11,012 nucleotides of DNA. Origin: Chrysochromulina parva (Eukaryota; Haptophyta; Prymnesiales; Chrysochromulinaceae). The position numbers were made by a program, and so were the translations under genes. Below are positions 1-7,682 of the stretch, one piece after another. The stretch is taken from assembly GCA_002887195.1 (NCBI GenBank), contig PJAB01002007.1:1-11012 (forward strand). Reading direction: 5' to 3'. A model generated the notes under the pieces. It was not told where the DNA came from. It worked only from the letters and a program-made list of their open reading frames with translations, and searched no databases. Position 1 is the first letter of the stretch, and each line of letters starts with the position of its first letter.

Positions 1-618
1 CAATGGACGGAGGCGTGGCCGACACAGCCTGCTATTACACAGGCCGTTAATCGGCGGCGGGCGGGGGAAGGAGAGACCCTCCCCCCTAACGTAACCCAAT
101 AGTACCGATGGGGCCACTGTAAGCAGCGGCTGCCGCCGCGGCAGCGCGCACGCGCGCGTGCCGCGGTGCCGTCTCCCCCGCGAGCAGCAGCGTGACTCTC
201 CTTGCGTGTTGTTGCTGTGGGCTTTGCAAATACGAGTCTACCCGCACACAGCCTGGAACAGCCACCTCTGCGCGCGGTCGCGGTCTCCTCTTGGGTCCTG
301 CCACTGCGTTCCGATTGGCTCACCTCGAGTCGTCCCCACGGTGATTATCTCTCCTCTCGCATGCGCGTTCTCTAGGCGTGTACCCGCTCGCGGGGTCTGG
401 AGTACTTTCTACACAGCGTCGCAAGGCTGCCGTCAATCCGCCGGCGCACCCGCCGCGTGCCTTGTTTCCCGTTCTACTGCGTCGACCACTCTACTTGGTG
501 TCTGCGACGCAAGATCAGTCGAGAGCGCACACAGCAAGCGCTCAGAGGGTCATCGAGGAAAGCGAGGCGGCGGCGACGGAGGCGGCAAAGCCGGCAGCCC
601 GGCGTGCGCGCGAGGCGT
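1..618. other. GC-rich region without a supportable gene
   Basis: Several long open frames cross this stretch on both strands, but their translations are Arg/Ala/Ser-rich low-complexity peptides with no recognisable domain, as expected from GC-rich DNA. Visible structure: a hairpin with perfect 8-bp arms (CCGCGGCA at 136-143, TGCCGCGG at 159-166) around a GCGCGC-rich loop. The stretch may hold the 3' untranslated region of the minus-strand gene that ends at 619, or a further exon of it, but I see no splice junction that restores convincing coding sequence. Confidence 0.5.
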
Positions 619-1217
619 TCAAGCGCTGCGCGAGCGCGGCGGCGGCGGCGGCGGCGTACAGCTCTGGATGGTGTAGTACTTGAGCGCCGACATGCCCGCT
701 TCCGGATAGTCCTCCATCGTCACCTTGAGCGACGTGTCCTCCCCCTTGCTCACCTCGAGCTTACCAACGTACTTGACGCGCTCGTCGTTCTTGATGGTCC
801 AGCCGCCGTCGGGGCCGTTGCTCGTCACCGCCTCCCGGAACGCCTGGTCCAGATCAGCTGCGGACATCTTGACTGAGGGACACACGGAAAACATCCCACC
901 CACCACGGTCAACTTCGGTCGATCCCCGGGGGGAGGGTTGGGTTGGGGGGCGTTGGCAGTCAGGCGCGAGCGAGCACGTACAAGTGTAGATGGCACGGTA
1001 CTGCGACTTGTAGAGCTCGCGGCGGTCGTTGCCCTGGGGCACCTTGAGGCCTGCGAAAGGAGAGGGCATTGAGTCAGAGCGTATGCCCGCCGCTGGCCTG
1101 GGCCGACTAGAGTGGCGGCCGGTGGATGCCGCGGGTTGAGCGGCCCAGTGCACCGCCGGGCACGCGCGCCAAGGGCGAGTGCTACCCACCGAAGAAGGAG
1201 TTCTCGTCGCTCGCCAT
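619..1217 (-). CDS. Small three-exon protein of unknown function
   Basis: I do not recognise this protein. Read on the minus strand, exon 1 is 1217-1190 (start MASDENSFFG), exon 2 is 1050-982, and exon 3 is 872-619. Both introns are GT-AG (1189-1051 and 981-873) and both junctions are phase 1, so the joined frame is 351 nt, 116 residues plus stop. The product is mixed acidic and basic, with segments such as GNDRRELYKSQYRAIYT, DLDQAFREAV and DERVKYVGKLEVS. It has no obvious signal peptide or membrane segment, so it is probably a small soluble protein. The last 13 residues include a Pro run encoded by a CGG/CCG repeat (637-656) and look like low complexity. The true end may instead be a donor near 658 leading to an exon I cannot see. 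Neither intron is a repeat array, although intron 2 holds one unit-like CTGACTGCCAAC. The gene is divergent from the fumarase gene. I am confident it is a gene, less so about its 3' end. Confidence 0.6.
637..656. repeat. CGG trinucleotide repeat
   Basis: About 6.7 uninterrupted CGG units. On the minus strand they encode the Pro run at the C-terminus of the unknown small protein, if that exon really extends this far. Confidence 0.8.
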
Positions 1218-1566
1218 CTCTTTTGTCGCACAACGCCTGGCAGCGCTAAAGGTACCCTTTCCGCGCCACGTTGAAAAGTCGGCGCGTCTTGATGGGCAGA
1301 ATCTTGCTGCTTTACTGTACAGACCCATTGCAGTGTTAGAAGTCACACAGAGACACATTCAAATTCACACACACACACACATGCTGTGTGCTATGATGGC
1401 GCTGCGTCGTGGTGACCAATTTCCCACTGCGGTCACCTGCTTGAAAGTATTGAGGCGCGATGCGTCCATGATGATTCCTTCATCTGCAAAGTGATTTTTT
1501 CTCCACCCCTATTGTGTTCACACGTTCCATTCACCCGACCGGCGTGTAATCAATCTTGGTTCTTCG
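1218..1566. promoter_or_regulatory. Divergent intergenic (putative bidirectional promoter) region
   Basis: These 349 bp separate the ATG of the minus-strand unknown gene from the ATG of the plus-strand fumarase gene, so they must hold both transcription starts unless UTR introns exist. The composition is visibly less GC-rich than the flanking exons. I see no clear TATA box. The main landmark is a CA-rich repeat at 1338-1380 that recurs at 9956-9996. The regulatory role is inferred from position only. Confidence 0.45.
1338..1380. repeat. CA-rich dispersed repeat, copy 1
   Basis: A 41-nt segment (1338-1378) beginning AGAAGTCACACAGA and ending in a CA run matches 9956-9996 at 39 of 41 positions. 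Identity extends through the non-CA part (AGTCACACAGA, ACACATTCA), so this is more than two independent microsatellites. It lies about 190-230 nt upstream of the fumarase ATG. Confidence 0.75.
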
Positions 1567-3870
1567 ATGCGGGCTTTTGTGCGTCGACCCCTCGCGGAAG
1601 TGGTGCGCCGCGAGATCCGTAACCACAGATGCTTCTCGACGCAGCCGGCCTTCAAGCACGAGCCGCTGTTTCAGAGCCACCCGCACCAGCCGATGCGCCT
1701 TCTCACCTCGGACTACGTTAGCGAGATCGAGGTAGCTGGCAAGAAGGTGCTGAAGGTAGAGCCCGAGGCGCTGCGGCTGCTCGCGTCGACGGCGATGGTC
1801 GACATCGCGCACCTACTGCGCCCGGGCCACCTGCAGCAGCTGGCCAACATCCTTTCCGATCCGGAGGCGACGTCCAACGATCGCTTCGTTGCGCTGCAGC
1901 TCCTGAAGAATGCCAATGTTGCCGCGGGCAAGGTGCTGCCAGGCTGCCAGGACACGGGCACGGCGATCGTCAAGGGCGAGCGCGGCCAGTACGTGTGGAC
2001 GGATGGGAACGACGAGGCCTCGCTCTCGCAGGGCGTCTACGACACGTACACGGGCACAAACCTGCGCTACTCGCAGGTAGCACCACTCGATATGTTCACT
2101 GAGGTGAACACCAAGTGCAACCTGCCAGCGCAGGTGGAGCTGTACGCGACCCCGGGCAATGAGTATCACTTCCACTTTATGGCCAAGGGCGGCGGCTCGG
2201 CGAACAAGACGTTTCTCTTCCAGGAGACCAAGGCACTGCTTAACGAGGCCAAGCTGCTGCAGGTGGGATGGCACCCGATGGCACCCGATGGCAATCTGAT
2301 GGCAATCTCATGGCGCCTGATGGCACTCTGATGGCACTCTGATGGCACTCTGATTGCAATCTGATGGCACTCTGATGGCACTCGGATGATGGAAATCTGA
2401 TGGCAATCTGATGACAGCTCATGGAGGAGAAGAATCTCTGAATGCGAGGGAGTGCCTCTCATCGCCCCTGATGGCCCCTGATTGCCTCTGAATGCGAGGG
2501 AGTGCCTCTCATCGCCCCCGAGTGCCACCGTCGACAGTTCATGGAGGAGAAGATCGCCAAGCTCGGCACGTCCGCCTGCCCGCCGTACCACCTGGCGATC
2601 GTCATCGGCGGTCTCTCGGCGGAGATGACGCTCAAGACGGTCAAATACGCGAGCGCGCGCTACTATGACGAGCTGCCCACGAGCGGCTCCAACGGCGGGT
2701 GCGTGCCAGCTGATGGCCTCCTGTGATTGCCACGCCTGATGATGATCGCCATCGGAAGACCTAGGAGTGACCACGCTGATGAGCTTGCTCATCAGGCGCG
2801 CCTTCCGCGATCTCGAGATGGAGAAGCGCATCCATAAGCTCACTCAGACGATGGGCATCGGCGCTCAATTCGGCGGCAAGTACTTTTGCCACGACGTGCG
2901 GGTGGTGCGGTTGCCACGCCACGGCGCCTCATGCCCTGTGGGTATTGGTGTCTCGTGCTCGGCTGACCGGCAGGCCCTCGGGCGCATCGACTCGAAGGGC
3001 GTGTGGCTCGAGGAGCTCGAGGCAGATCCTGCGAGATTCCTGCCGCAGGTGCGAGGCACGGATACGCCACGGATACGCCACTGATGTGCCTCTGATGCAT
3101 CTCTGATGGCTCCTCCGATGGCTCCTCTGATGATCCTCTGATGGTCCTATATTATTCCTCTAATGATCCTCTAATGATCCTCCGATGGCTCTACTGATGG
3201 CTCCTCCGATGGCTCCTCTGATGGCTCCTCGGATGATCCTCGGATGACTCCTCGGATGATCCTCTAATGATGCTCGGATCTCGTGCGCCAGATTGACGAG
3301 TCGACCCTCGGCGGCGCCGTGGTCAAGGTCGACCTGAACAAACCGATGGCGGAGGTTCGTCAATTGCTCTCCTCGATGCCCATCAAGACGCGCCTCTCCC
3401 TCACGGGCACCATCGTTGTCGCGCGCGACATCGCGCATGCGAAGCTGCAAGAGCGCCTCGACCGCGGCGAGGGGCTGCCGCAGTACATGAAGGACTACGC
3501 AGTGTACTATGCGGGGCCGGCCAAGACGCCGGCGGGCATGGCCTCGGGCTCATTTGGCCCCACCACGGCCGGTCGGATGGACGGGTATGTAGATGCCTTC
3601 CAGGCGGCCGGCGGCTCGATGGTCATGCTCGCCAAGGGCAACCGCTCGAAGGCCGTGACCAAGGCGTGCCAAAAGCACGGCGGCTTCTATTTGGGTTCGA
3701 TTGGAGGTCCCGCCGCGATCCTCGCCCAGGACTCGATCAAGAAGCAAGAGGTGCTCGAGTATCCCGAGCTGGGGATGGAGGCCGTGTGGAAGATCGACGT
3801 GGTCGACTTTCCCGCCTTCATCGTCGTCGACGACAAGGGGAACGACTTCTTCGCCAAGTGGAGCTCGTAA
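1567..3870 (+). CDS. Class I fumarate hydratase, 4Fe-4S, mitochondrial
   Basis: Catalyses reversible hydration of fumarate to malate in the TCA cycle. Exons: 1567-2262, 2538-2698, 2796-3048, 3292-3870. The GT-AG introns (275, 97 and 243 bp) have phases 0, 2 and 0, and the joined frame gives 562 residues, usual for eukaryotic class I fumarases. The three cluster cysteines are C127 (PGCQDTGTA), C246 ([10 protein letters not shown]) and C340 (VSCSADRQA), with spacings of 119 and 94. These match the spacing I recall for the Leishmania major enzyme (C133, C252, C346). With the same offset of 6, the substrate residues I recall also fall in place: D129, R167, H328, R415, T461, R465 and K485. No key residue is missing. 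The first 25 residues are Arg-rich and nearly free of acidic residues ([21 protein letters not shown]), typical of a mitochondrial presequence. The start is the first ATG of the frame. It belongs to the oxygen-sensitive fumarase class, distinct from the Fe-independent class II type of animals and plants. Confidence 0.96.
2267..2415 (+). repeat. 10-bp tandem array in fumarase intron 1
   Basis: After the donor GTGGGATGGC, the intron consists of about 14 decamers of the type CTGATGGCAM (M = A or C), with occasional changes such as CTGATTGCAA. One 13-bp step near 2381-2390 is the only break in phase that I noticed. The array is in the sense orientation of the gene. It runs into a segment that copies the start of exon 2. 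Confidence 0.9.
2413..2537 (+). repeat. Duplicated intron 1/exon 2 junction inside the intron
   Basis: Positions 2413-2433 match the true acceptor and exon 2 start at 2533-2553 in 20 of 21 bases (GACAG, then C/T, then TCATGGAGGAGAAGA). The offset is exactly 120 bp, twelve decamers. Between them a second duplication, from AATGCGAGGGAGTGCCTCTC, occurs at 2441 and 2491, offset 50 bp. The real exon starts at 2538, because only there does the frame continue into [10 protein letters not shown]. From the copied acceptor (after 2417) the frame ends at TGA after seven codons. Confidence 0.9.
2699..2795 (+). other. Fumarase intron 2: degenerate repeats and a hairpin on the acceptor
   Basis: This 97-bp GT-AG intron (donor GTGCGTGCC) holds a few loose relatives of the decamer (CTGATGGCCT, TGATTGCCAC). 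It ends in a perfect inverted repeat: CTGATGAGC (2776-2784), loop TT, GCTCATCAG (2787-2795). The terminal AG of the intron is the last two bases of the stem, and the other arm begins with a branch-point-like CTGAT. Confidence 0.85.
3070..3285 (+). repeat. 11-12-bp tandem array in fumarase intron 3
   Basis: This is a variant array of GATGGCTCCTCY (12 bp) and GATGATCCTCT (11 bp) units, in the sense orientation. It includes TAATGATCCTC forms and one AT-rich interruption near 3146-3160. The period differs from the 10 bp seen in the other introns, though the TGATGGC core is shared. Confidence 0.85.
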
Positions 3871-3910
3871 GCGACCTCGGACGACCTCGGACGACCTCGG
3901 ACGATCTCGG
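3871..3910. repeat. Four tandem ACGACCTCGG decamers
   Basis: Four 10-bp units start directly after the fumarase stop codon: GCGACCTCGG, ACGACCTCGG twice, then ACGATCTCGG. The sequence is unrelated to the intron decamers but has the same period, and it would lie in the 3' untranslated region. Confidence 0.85.
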
Positions 3911-4539
3911 AAAAACTCGGGCGCGCGGCGAGGAAGTGAACGCAAACGGCGCTCTGACGGTCCCTCGCTGACGGTCCCTGGCGGCCCAAACGGAACCACT
4001 TTGAACGTTCCGATGAACTTTCCGATCTCGTCAGTGAATCGTCCCGGTCACCCGACTGGCGCCACGCTCAAGATTTGTGCCGTTCAGGTCTTCAATGTCG
4101 CAGACGCCGTGTCGTGTATGTGGAAGGTGCCAGAAAGTCGCGCGGCGCGCGCCCGGTCCCCCGTACGGGAGGCGAGCTTGCGTTTGTGTCCCGGTTCCGG
4201 TGTGCGGCTCTCGCGCGTGTGGTCCCGGCTCCCGCCTACGACCCCAAACGCCGCCGGGTCGGGGCCTCGCGCCCGCGGGGTCGCGCCGTCGCGCGGCCGC
4301 CGCCGCGCGTGGTGCTCGGCCCGGGAGTGCCGCGTGCGGTGACCGGTATCATGGTCACCCGCAATTCCTGATTTGATCAGACAGGAACTTGTCAACAGTT
4401 CACCACCAGTCGCTCCTCCAGACCGCGTCCCACTGACAGCGGGATCTTATACGTCGATTCATACGGATGATCACTCTCCACACGCGCGGTGCTTATGAAT
4501 GATTATAGCTTCTCTACACACGATCCCACAGCCTGCGCG
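3871..4539. other. Convergent intergenic region with short tandem duplications
   Basis: This stretch lies between the fumarase stop and the 3' end of the minus-strand unknown gene, so it should hold both 3' ends. No frame gives a recognisable protein. Overlapping Arg-rich frames around 4075-4395 on both strands look compositional. Small tandem duplications cluster just after the fumarase stop: a decamer at 3871-3910, a 14-mer doubled at 3954-3981 (CTGACGGTCCCTSG), and a 12-mer doubled at 4003-4026 (GAACKTTCCGAT). I see no clear polyadenylation signal. Confidence 0.5.
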
Positions 4540-5187
4540 TCAGTACACCGGCCGCATGTGCAGAAGCATGCCCCCCCACTGGGGCGGGGGCGCACGAGGC
4601 GTAAGTGGCACCAGCTGCTGCCTCAAGCCGAGCGTGTCGGTGGGTGCGTACTTGAGCTCCGCATGGCGACGATGGCGCTCGTTGGTGAGTATTAGCATGC
4701 GCTTCTGCTCTTCGGTGACGCCCGTGCTTAGTCTGGCAAAGTGAGGCGAACCTCTTGGCTCGGGCCCCAGTATTCCGCAGTTTGGGTGAGCGGCTCCAGC
4801 CGCGCCGCTGCTGAACACATCCCTCGCACCTCTCGAGGGCTGCACGCCCCTCCGCTGCGTATGCATCTCGAGATCGGTCTCCCAGCTGTACGGCCATTGC
4901 GGCGGAACCGTGATGCCGGATCCGAAGGTGTTGGGAAGCCAGGCAGGCCCGCGCTTCAGTCCGCCACGGCCCGCCTCGGCGATGGACTGGATGTGAATCT
5001 GCCGCGATAACGGATCGCGTCGCGGGCCGGCGCTGAAAGCGCTCAGCTTAGAGAATGTGCTGAGGTCAAAGGCGGATCCGCGCGCGTACGTGTAGTACGA
5101 GGGCGTAAGCTGCTGCGGCACGGGCGTAAGCTGCTGCGACACGGGCGTAAGCTGCTGCGACACGGGCGGCAGCACCTCGACGTCCAT
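4540..5187 (-). CDS. Unknown 215-residue protein with N-terminal PVSQQLT repeats
   Basis: I do not recognise a family. The frame is open from an ATG at 5187 to the stop at 4540 with no intron needed, and composition is even along its length, unlike the shadow frames nearby. Near the N-terminus (about residues 8-28) a 7-residue unit, PVSQQLT or PVPQQLT, is repeated three times. The middle contains GPAWLPNTFGSGITVPPQW and SWETDLEM. The C-terminal third has a charged helical stretch (TEEQKRMLILTNERHRR) followed by a Pro-rich tail. There is no signal peptide or membrane segment. A possible 97-bp GT-AG intron (4829-4733) was tested and leads at once to a stop, so the unspliced reading is preferred. 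Short Pro/Trp-rich proteins of this kind can be structural or cytoskeletal, but that is a guess. It is divergent from the PHD-finger gene across 172 bp. Confidence 0.6.
   Translation of the reverse strand: MDVEVLPPVSQQLTPVSQQLTPVPQQLTPSYYTYARGSAFDLSTFSKLSAFSAGPRRDPLSRQIHIQSIAEAGRGGLKRGPAWLPNTFGSGITVPPQWPYSWETDLEMHTQRRGVQPSRGARDVFSSGAAGAAHPNCGILGPEPRGSPHFARLSTGVTEEQKRMLILTNERHRRHAELKYAPTDTLGLRQQLVPLTPRAPPPQWGGMLLHMRPVY
5101..5163 (-). repeat. Three 21-bp coding repeats
   Basis: Three adjacent 21-bp units, nearly identical, encode the 7-residue PVSQQLT/PVPQQLT repeat of the minus-strand unknown protein. The unit keeps the reading frame. Confidence 0.9.
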
Positions 5188-5359
5188 CTAAGTCGTCCTG
5201 AGTTCGTCCTTGAGGACGCAAAACTCTTCACGGAGCGGCGAAAGACGACCGGGCCAATTTGTTCGAGCACTGCGACCGGAGTGTCTATGTATGCTGATCA
5301 GCGTTAGCCAAAATTGGCAGAATGACAGGCGACAGGATCCATGAGAGACACGACACCCG
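5188..5359. promoter_or_regulatory. Short divergent intergenic (putative bidirectional promoter) region
   Basis: Only 172 bp separate two divergent ATGs. It contains CCAAT at 5254-5258, a perfect 10-bp palindrome GCTGATCAGC at 5293-5302, and the inverted pair GCCAA-AA-TTGGC at 5307-5318. These are candidate binding sites by symmetry and position only; no factor can be assigned. Confidence 0.4.
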
Positions 5360-7152
5360 ATGAAACGCAGAGCGTCGTCCTCTGAGAAGGAAGAGGAGGA
5401 TATTGTGAAGAAGGAGGAGGAGCAGCGCGCCAAGCGTGCGACAACGGTTGCTTCGACCAAGGCCTCCTCATCGACGCCATTCATCCGGCCGAGTCTCAAG
5501 TGCGTTGAACGCTTGCTCATCCTCCTTGCTCCGCTGCGCGAAACTCTCTGTGGCACTCGCGAGCCCATCCACTCACCTGCACGTTCGCCACGATCGCAGG
5601 TCGACCGTTGCACCAAGCGGCAGCATTTCGGCCGCCAGCCGATCGAAGGCGGCCGACAAGCCGAAGGCGTCTTCGCCGCCCGCGGAGAAGCCGAAGGCGT
5701 CTCCTCCGTCACTTGAAGACGGATCCGTCGACCAGTGCGATCGCAACCCGCTCTGCGTGCGCGGCTTTCGGCACCGGGGTCGCGGTGGCCATTGCAGTTT
5801 GCGCGGCGACTTCGCGTCTGCGGCGGCAACTGCCACGAGCGCGGTCTCGCCACCGCTGCCCGAGCTGCACCGTGGCACACCGTCGGCCAAGAAGGCAGCA
5901 TCGTCCGCCGCGGCCGCCCCGCCGGGGTCGTCAGCGCCTCGGCGAGGGGCTCTGGTACCTCAACCGCGCACAGCGCCTCGGATAGATTGGGACGCTGTCG
6001 ACATCAAGCCCGGCGAGAACGGCTTCGTATGGACAGGCCATGTGAGTGCCGCTGTGCCACTGAGTGCCACTGAGTGCCGCTGAGTGCCATTGAGTGCCAT
6101 TGAGTGCCGCTGAGTGCCGCCCATCGCCCCTCCAGGTCATCGACGTGCCAGACTCCGAGTTTGGCGAGGACGGCGGCTCCTTTTACACGGGCACGATCAA
6201 CAACACCTCGGGGCAGCATGTGCAGATCTACTTCGAAGAGGATGACGTGGCCTACTGGTTCACGAAGCGGACGGTCGCCTGCTGGATGAGGTACGAGGCG
6301 TACGGGCAAATCGGTAAGAAGGCCGACTCGAAGGCGAGTGGCGCAGCCAGTGGAGCGGACGGTGGAGCGAAGGCGGCCACGGCGAGCAGCAGCGGCGGTG
6401 CAGCGCTCGACATGGATCTCGACGACTTCGAGATTGCGGAATTCGAGACCGCCGACCAGCTTCACTCTGCCAGTTCGCCTCTAGTCGGTGCCAAGGCGAT
6501 GGCCGCCGCTACCACCACCAAAGCCGCCGCCGCCAGCCCCGAGGCGAAGGGCGACGCTCACGACGACGCTGTCGAGGAGCAGGGGGCGCCTGCGCCGGCC
6601 GCCGAGGCCCTTGATGGCGGTAATGGCGGTAATGGCGGTGATGACGGCCATGACGGCAATGACGTCGTCGCCGAGGCCGCGCCGGGCGGTGGTAAGGGTG
6701 GCAATGGCGGTCATGATGGCGGCAAACCGGGCGGCGCCGCGCCGTCGCGGGCGCTATCAGAGGCCCGCAGAATACCAGCACCCACGACGGCGCTGGGAGC
6801 CGAGGCAGGTGATGAGACGAGGGCGACGGCGGAGGGCGAGGCGGCGGCGACGAGGCCCACGACGGCGCCAATCGGATCGGAGCCGAGGGCAGGATGGGCC
6901 TCGAATTTGGCCTCGAATTTGGACGAGGCATGCCAAGTATGTGGCGGCTCTCACGATGAGCACCTGATGCTCCTCTGCGACGACTGTGATAAGGGCTACC
7001 ACACGAGCTGCCTGACGCCGCCGCTGCTCGCGGTCCCGGAGGGTGAGTGGCTCTGCCCGCAGTGCCTCGAGAGACGCGACCGGTTGGCGGAGCTTGACGC
7101 GATTCGGCGCGAGCGCGATGCGGTGCGCAAGGTGGCGGCGTCGTGGACCTGA
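5360..7152 (+). CDS. PHD-finger protein with Tudor-like stretch and Cys/His cluster
   Basis: Probably a nuclear chromatin reader. Exons: 5360-5499, 5600-6041, 6136-7152. The introns are GT-AG, 100 bp (phase 2) and 94 bp (phase 0), and the joined frame is 532 residues. The N-terminus is Lys/Glu-rich and may carry a nuclear signal. Residues 93-112 form a cluster C93-x5-C99-x5-H105-x6-C112 within the RGFRHRGRGGHC segment, possibly zinc-binding. Residues about 175-245 (GGSFYTGTI, VQIYFEEDDVAYWF) resemble a Tudor or other small beta-barrel reader. Residues about 250-450 are Ala/Gly/Asp-rich and probably disordered, including GGNGGNGGDDGHDG. Residues 460-504 are a canonical C4HC3 PHD finger: CQVC, LLCDDC, YHTSC, then EGEWLCPQC. 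A charged helix follows to the stop. PHD fingers typically bind histone H3 tails; the actual target is not deducible. The ATG at 5360 opens the frame that splices correctly. Intron 2 is a decamer array, intron 1 is not. Confidence 0.9.
6043..6120 (+). repeat. 10-bp tandem array in PHD-gene intron 2
   Basis: Seven units of TGAGTGCCRY fill most of this 94-bp intron: 6043-6052, an 8-bp truncated unit, then six perfect decamers at 6061-6120. The donor GTGAGTGCC is itself the first unit preceded by G, so the 5' splice site is part of the repeat. It is in sense orientation. Confidence 0.9.
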
Positions 7153-7682
7153 CACGACCCGACAGGGCCGCCTTGACACAGTGGCAGCGCCGCTGGGCAG
7201 GCGCGCCTGAGCCTCTGGCGTACAAGGTCACCTAATAAGGCAGAGGCGCGCCTGGCACAAAATTCCGAGCGCGGCGCCCGCCCAACGGCAAGTAGAGTCG
7301 CGAGGCAGGTGCATATCTGGTGGTAGACTGGAGTGCGCCCGATCGATACGTGTGGGGATCTTTTGAGACACAGAGTCGATCCTGGATCAACATGCTGCTG
7401 GGGCTCTGTACGTCGCGCGTATGTGCTTGTATCATGGAGTGATTCGAGACACCCCCGAACTCTACAATTACGGTAACCGGTGGGGTCGGGAAGGCAGGGG
7501 AAAGCGGGAAGGGGGAGGGTGCAGGTTCCCCCGGATACAATGAGCCAAGGTTTTGGCAGGTTTTGCATGGTTTTGGAACTTCAAGTTTTCACCTCGAAGG
7601 TTCCTATCAGTACCATGGTAGAAAAGGCGGATCACGGCATGAAGTCGAGCGCATCGGCTCACGGCCATATGCGCGCAGCGTC
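7153..7682. other. Intergenic region with G-rich tract
   Basis: This stretch separates the PHD-gene stop from the first ATG of the PH-domain gene; no convincing protein is encoded. Positions 7482-7519 hold six runs of three or more G in 38 nt. Three GGTTTTG motifs follow between 7548 and 7590. Part of the stretch is likely the promoter and 5' untranslated region of the PH-domain gene. An upstream 5' exon of that gene cannot be excluded. Confidence 0.5.

Noticed and set aside
158..683. Plus-strand frames of 101-172 residues near the window start
   Set aside because: Low-complexity Arg/Ala/Gly/Ser translations, no domain, and they run antisense into the exon of the minus-strand gene.
1813..2274. 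153-residue antisense frame opposite fumarase exon 1
   Set aside because: Shadow of a strongly conserved coding exon in GC-rich DNA, with no recognisable domain.
2240..2422. Antisense open frames through fumarase intron 1 and nearby, encoding repetitive peptides
   Set aside because: They are the reverse reading of the 10-bp array, which lacks stops in all antisense frames. The peptides are pure repeats with no independent support.
2776..2795. Hammerhead ribozyme, suggested by CTGATGAG
   Set aside because: The GAAA core and the other stems are absent; the bases instead form a simple hairpin at the splice acceptor.
4075..4395. Overlapping 98-103-residue frames on both strands in the convergent intergenic region
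   Set aside because: Arg/Pro/Ala-rich translations in three frames at once indicate GC bias, not coding.
4733..4829. A 97-bp GT-AG intron in the minus-strand unknown gene
   Set aside because: Removing it brings a stop codon at once, while the unspliced frame continues into plausible protein sequence.
6481..7231. Long Arg/His/Pro-rich antisense frames opposite the PHD gene
   Set aside because: Composition mirrors the Ala/Gly/Asp-rich coding strand; no domain, and the sense strand carries the clear PHD finger.
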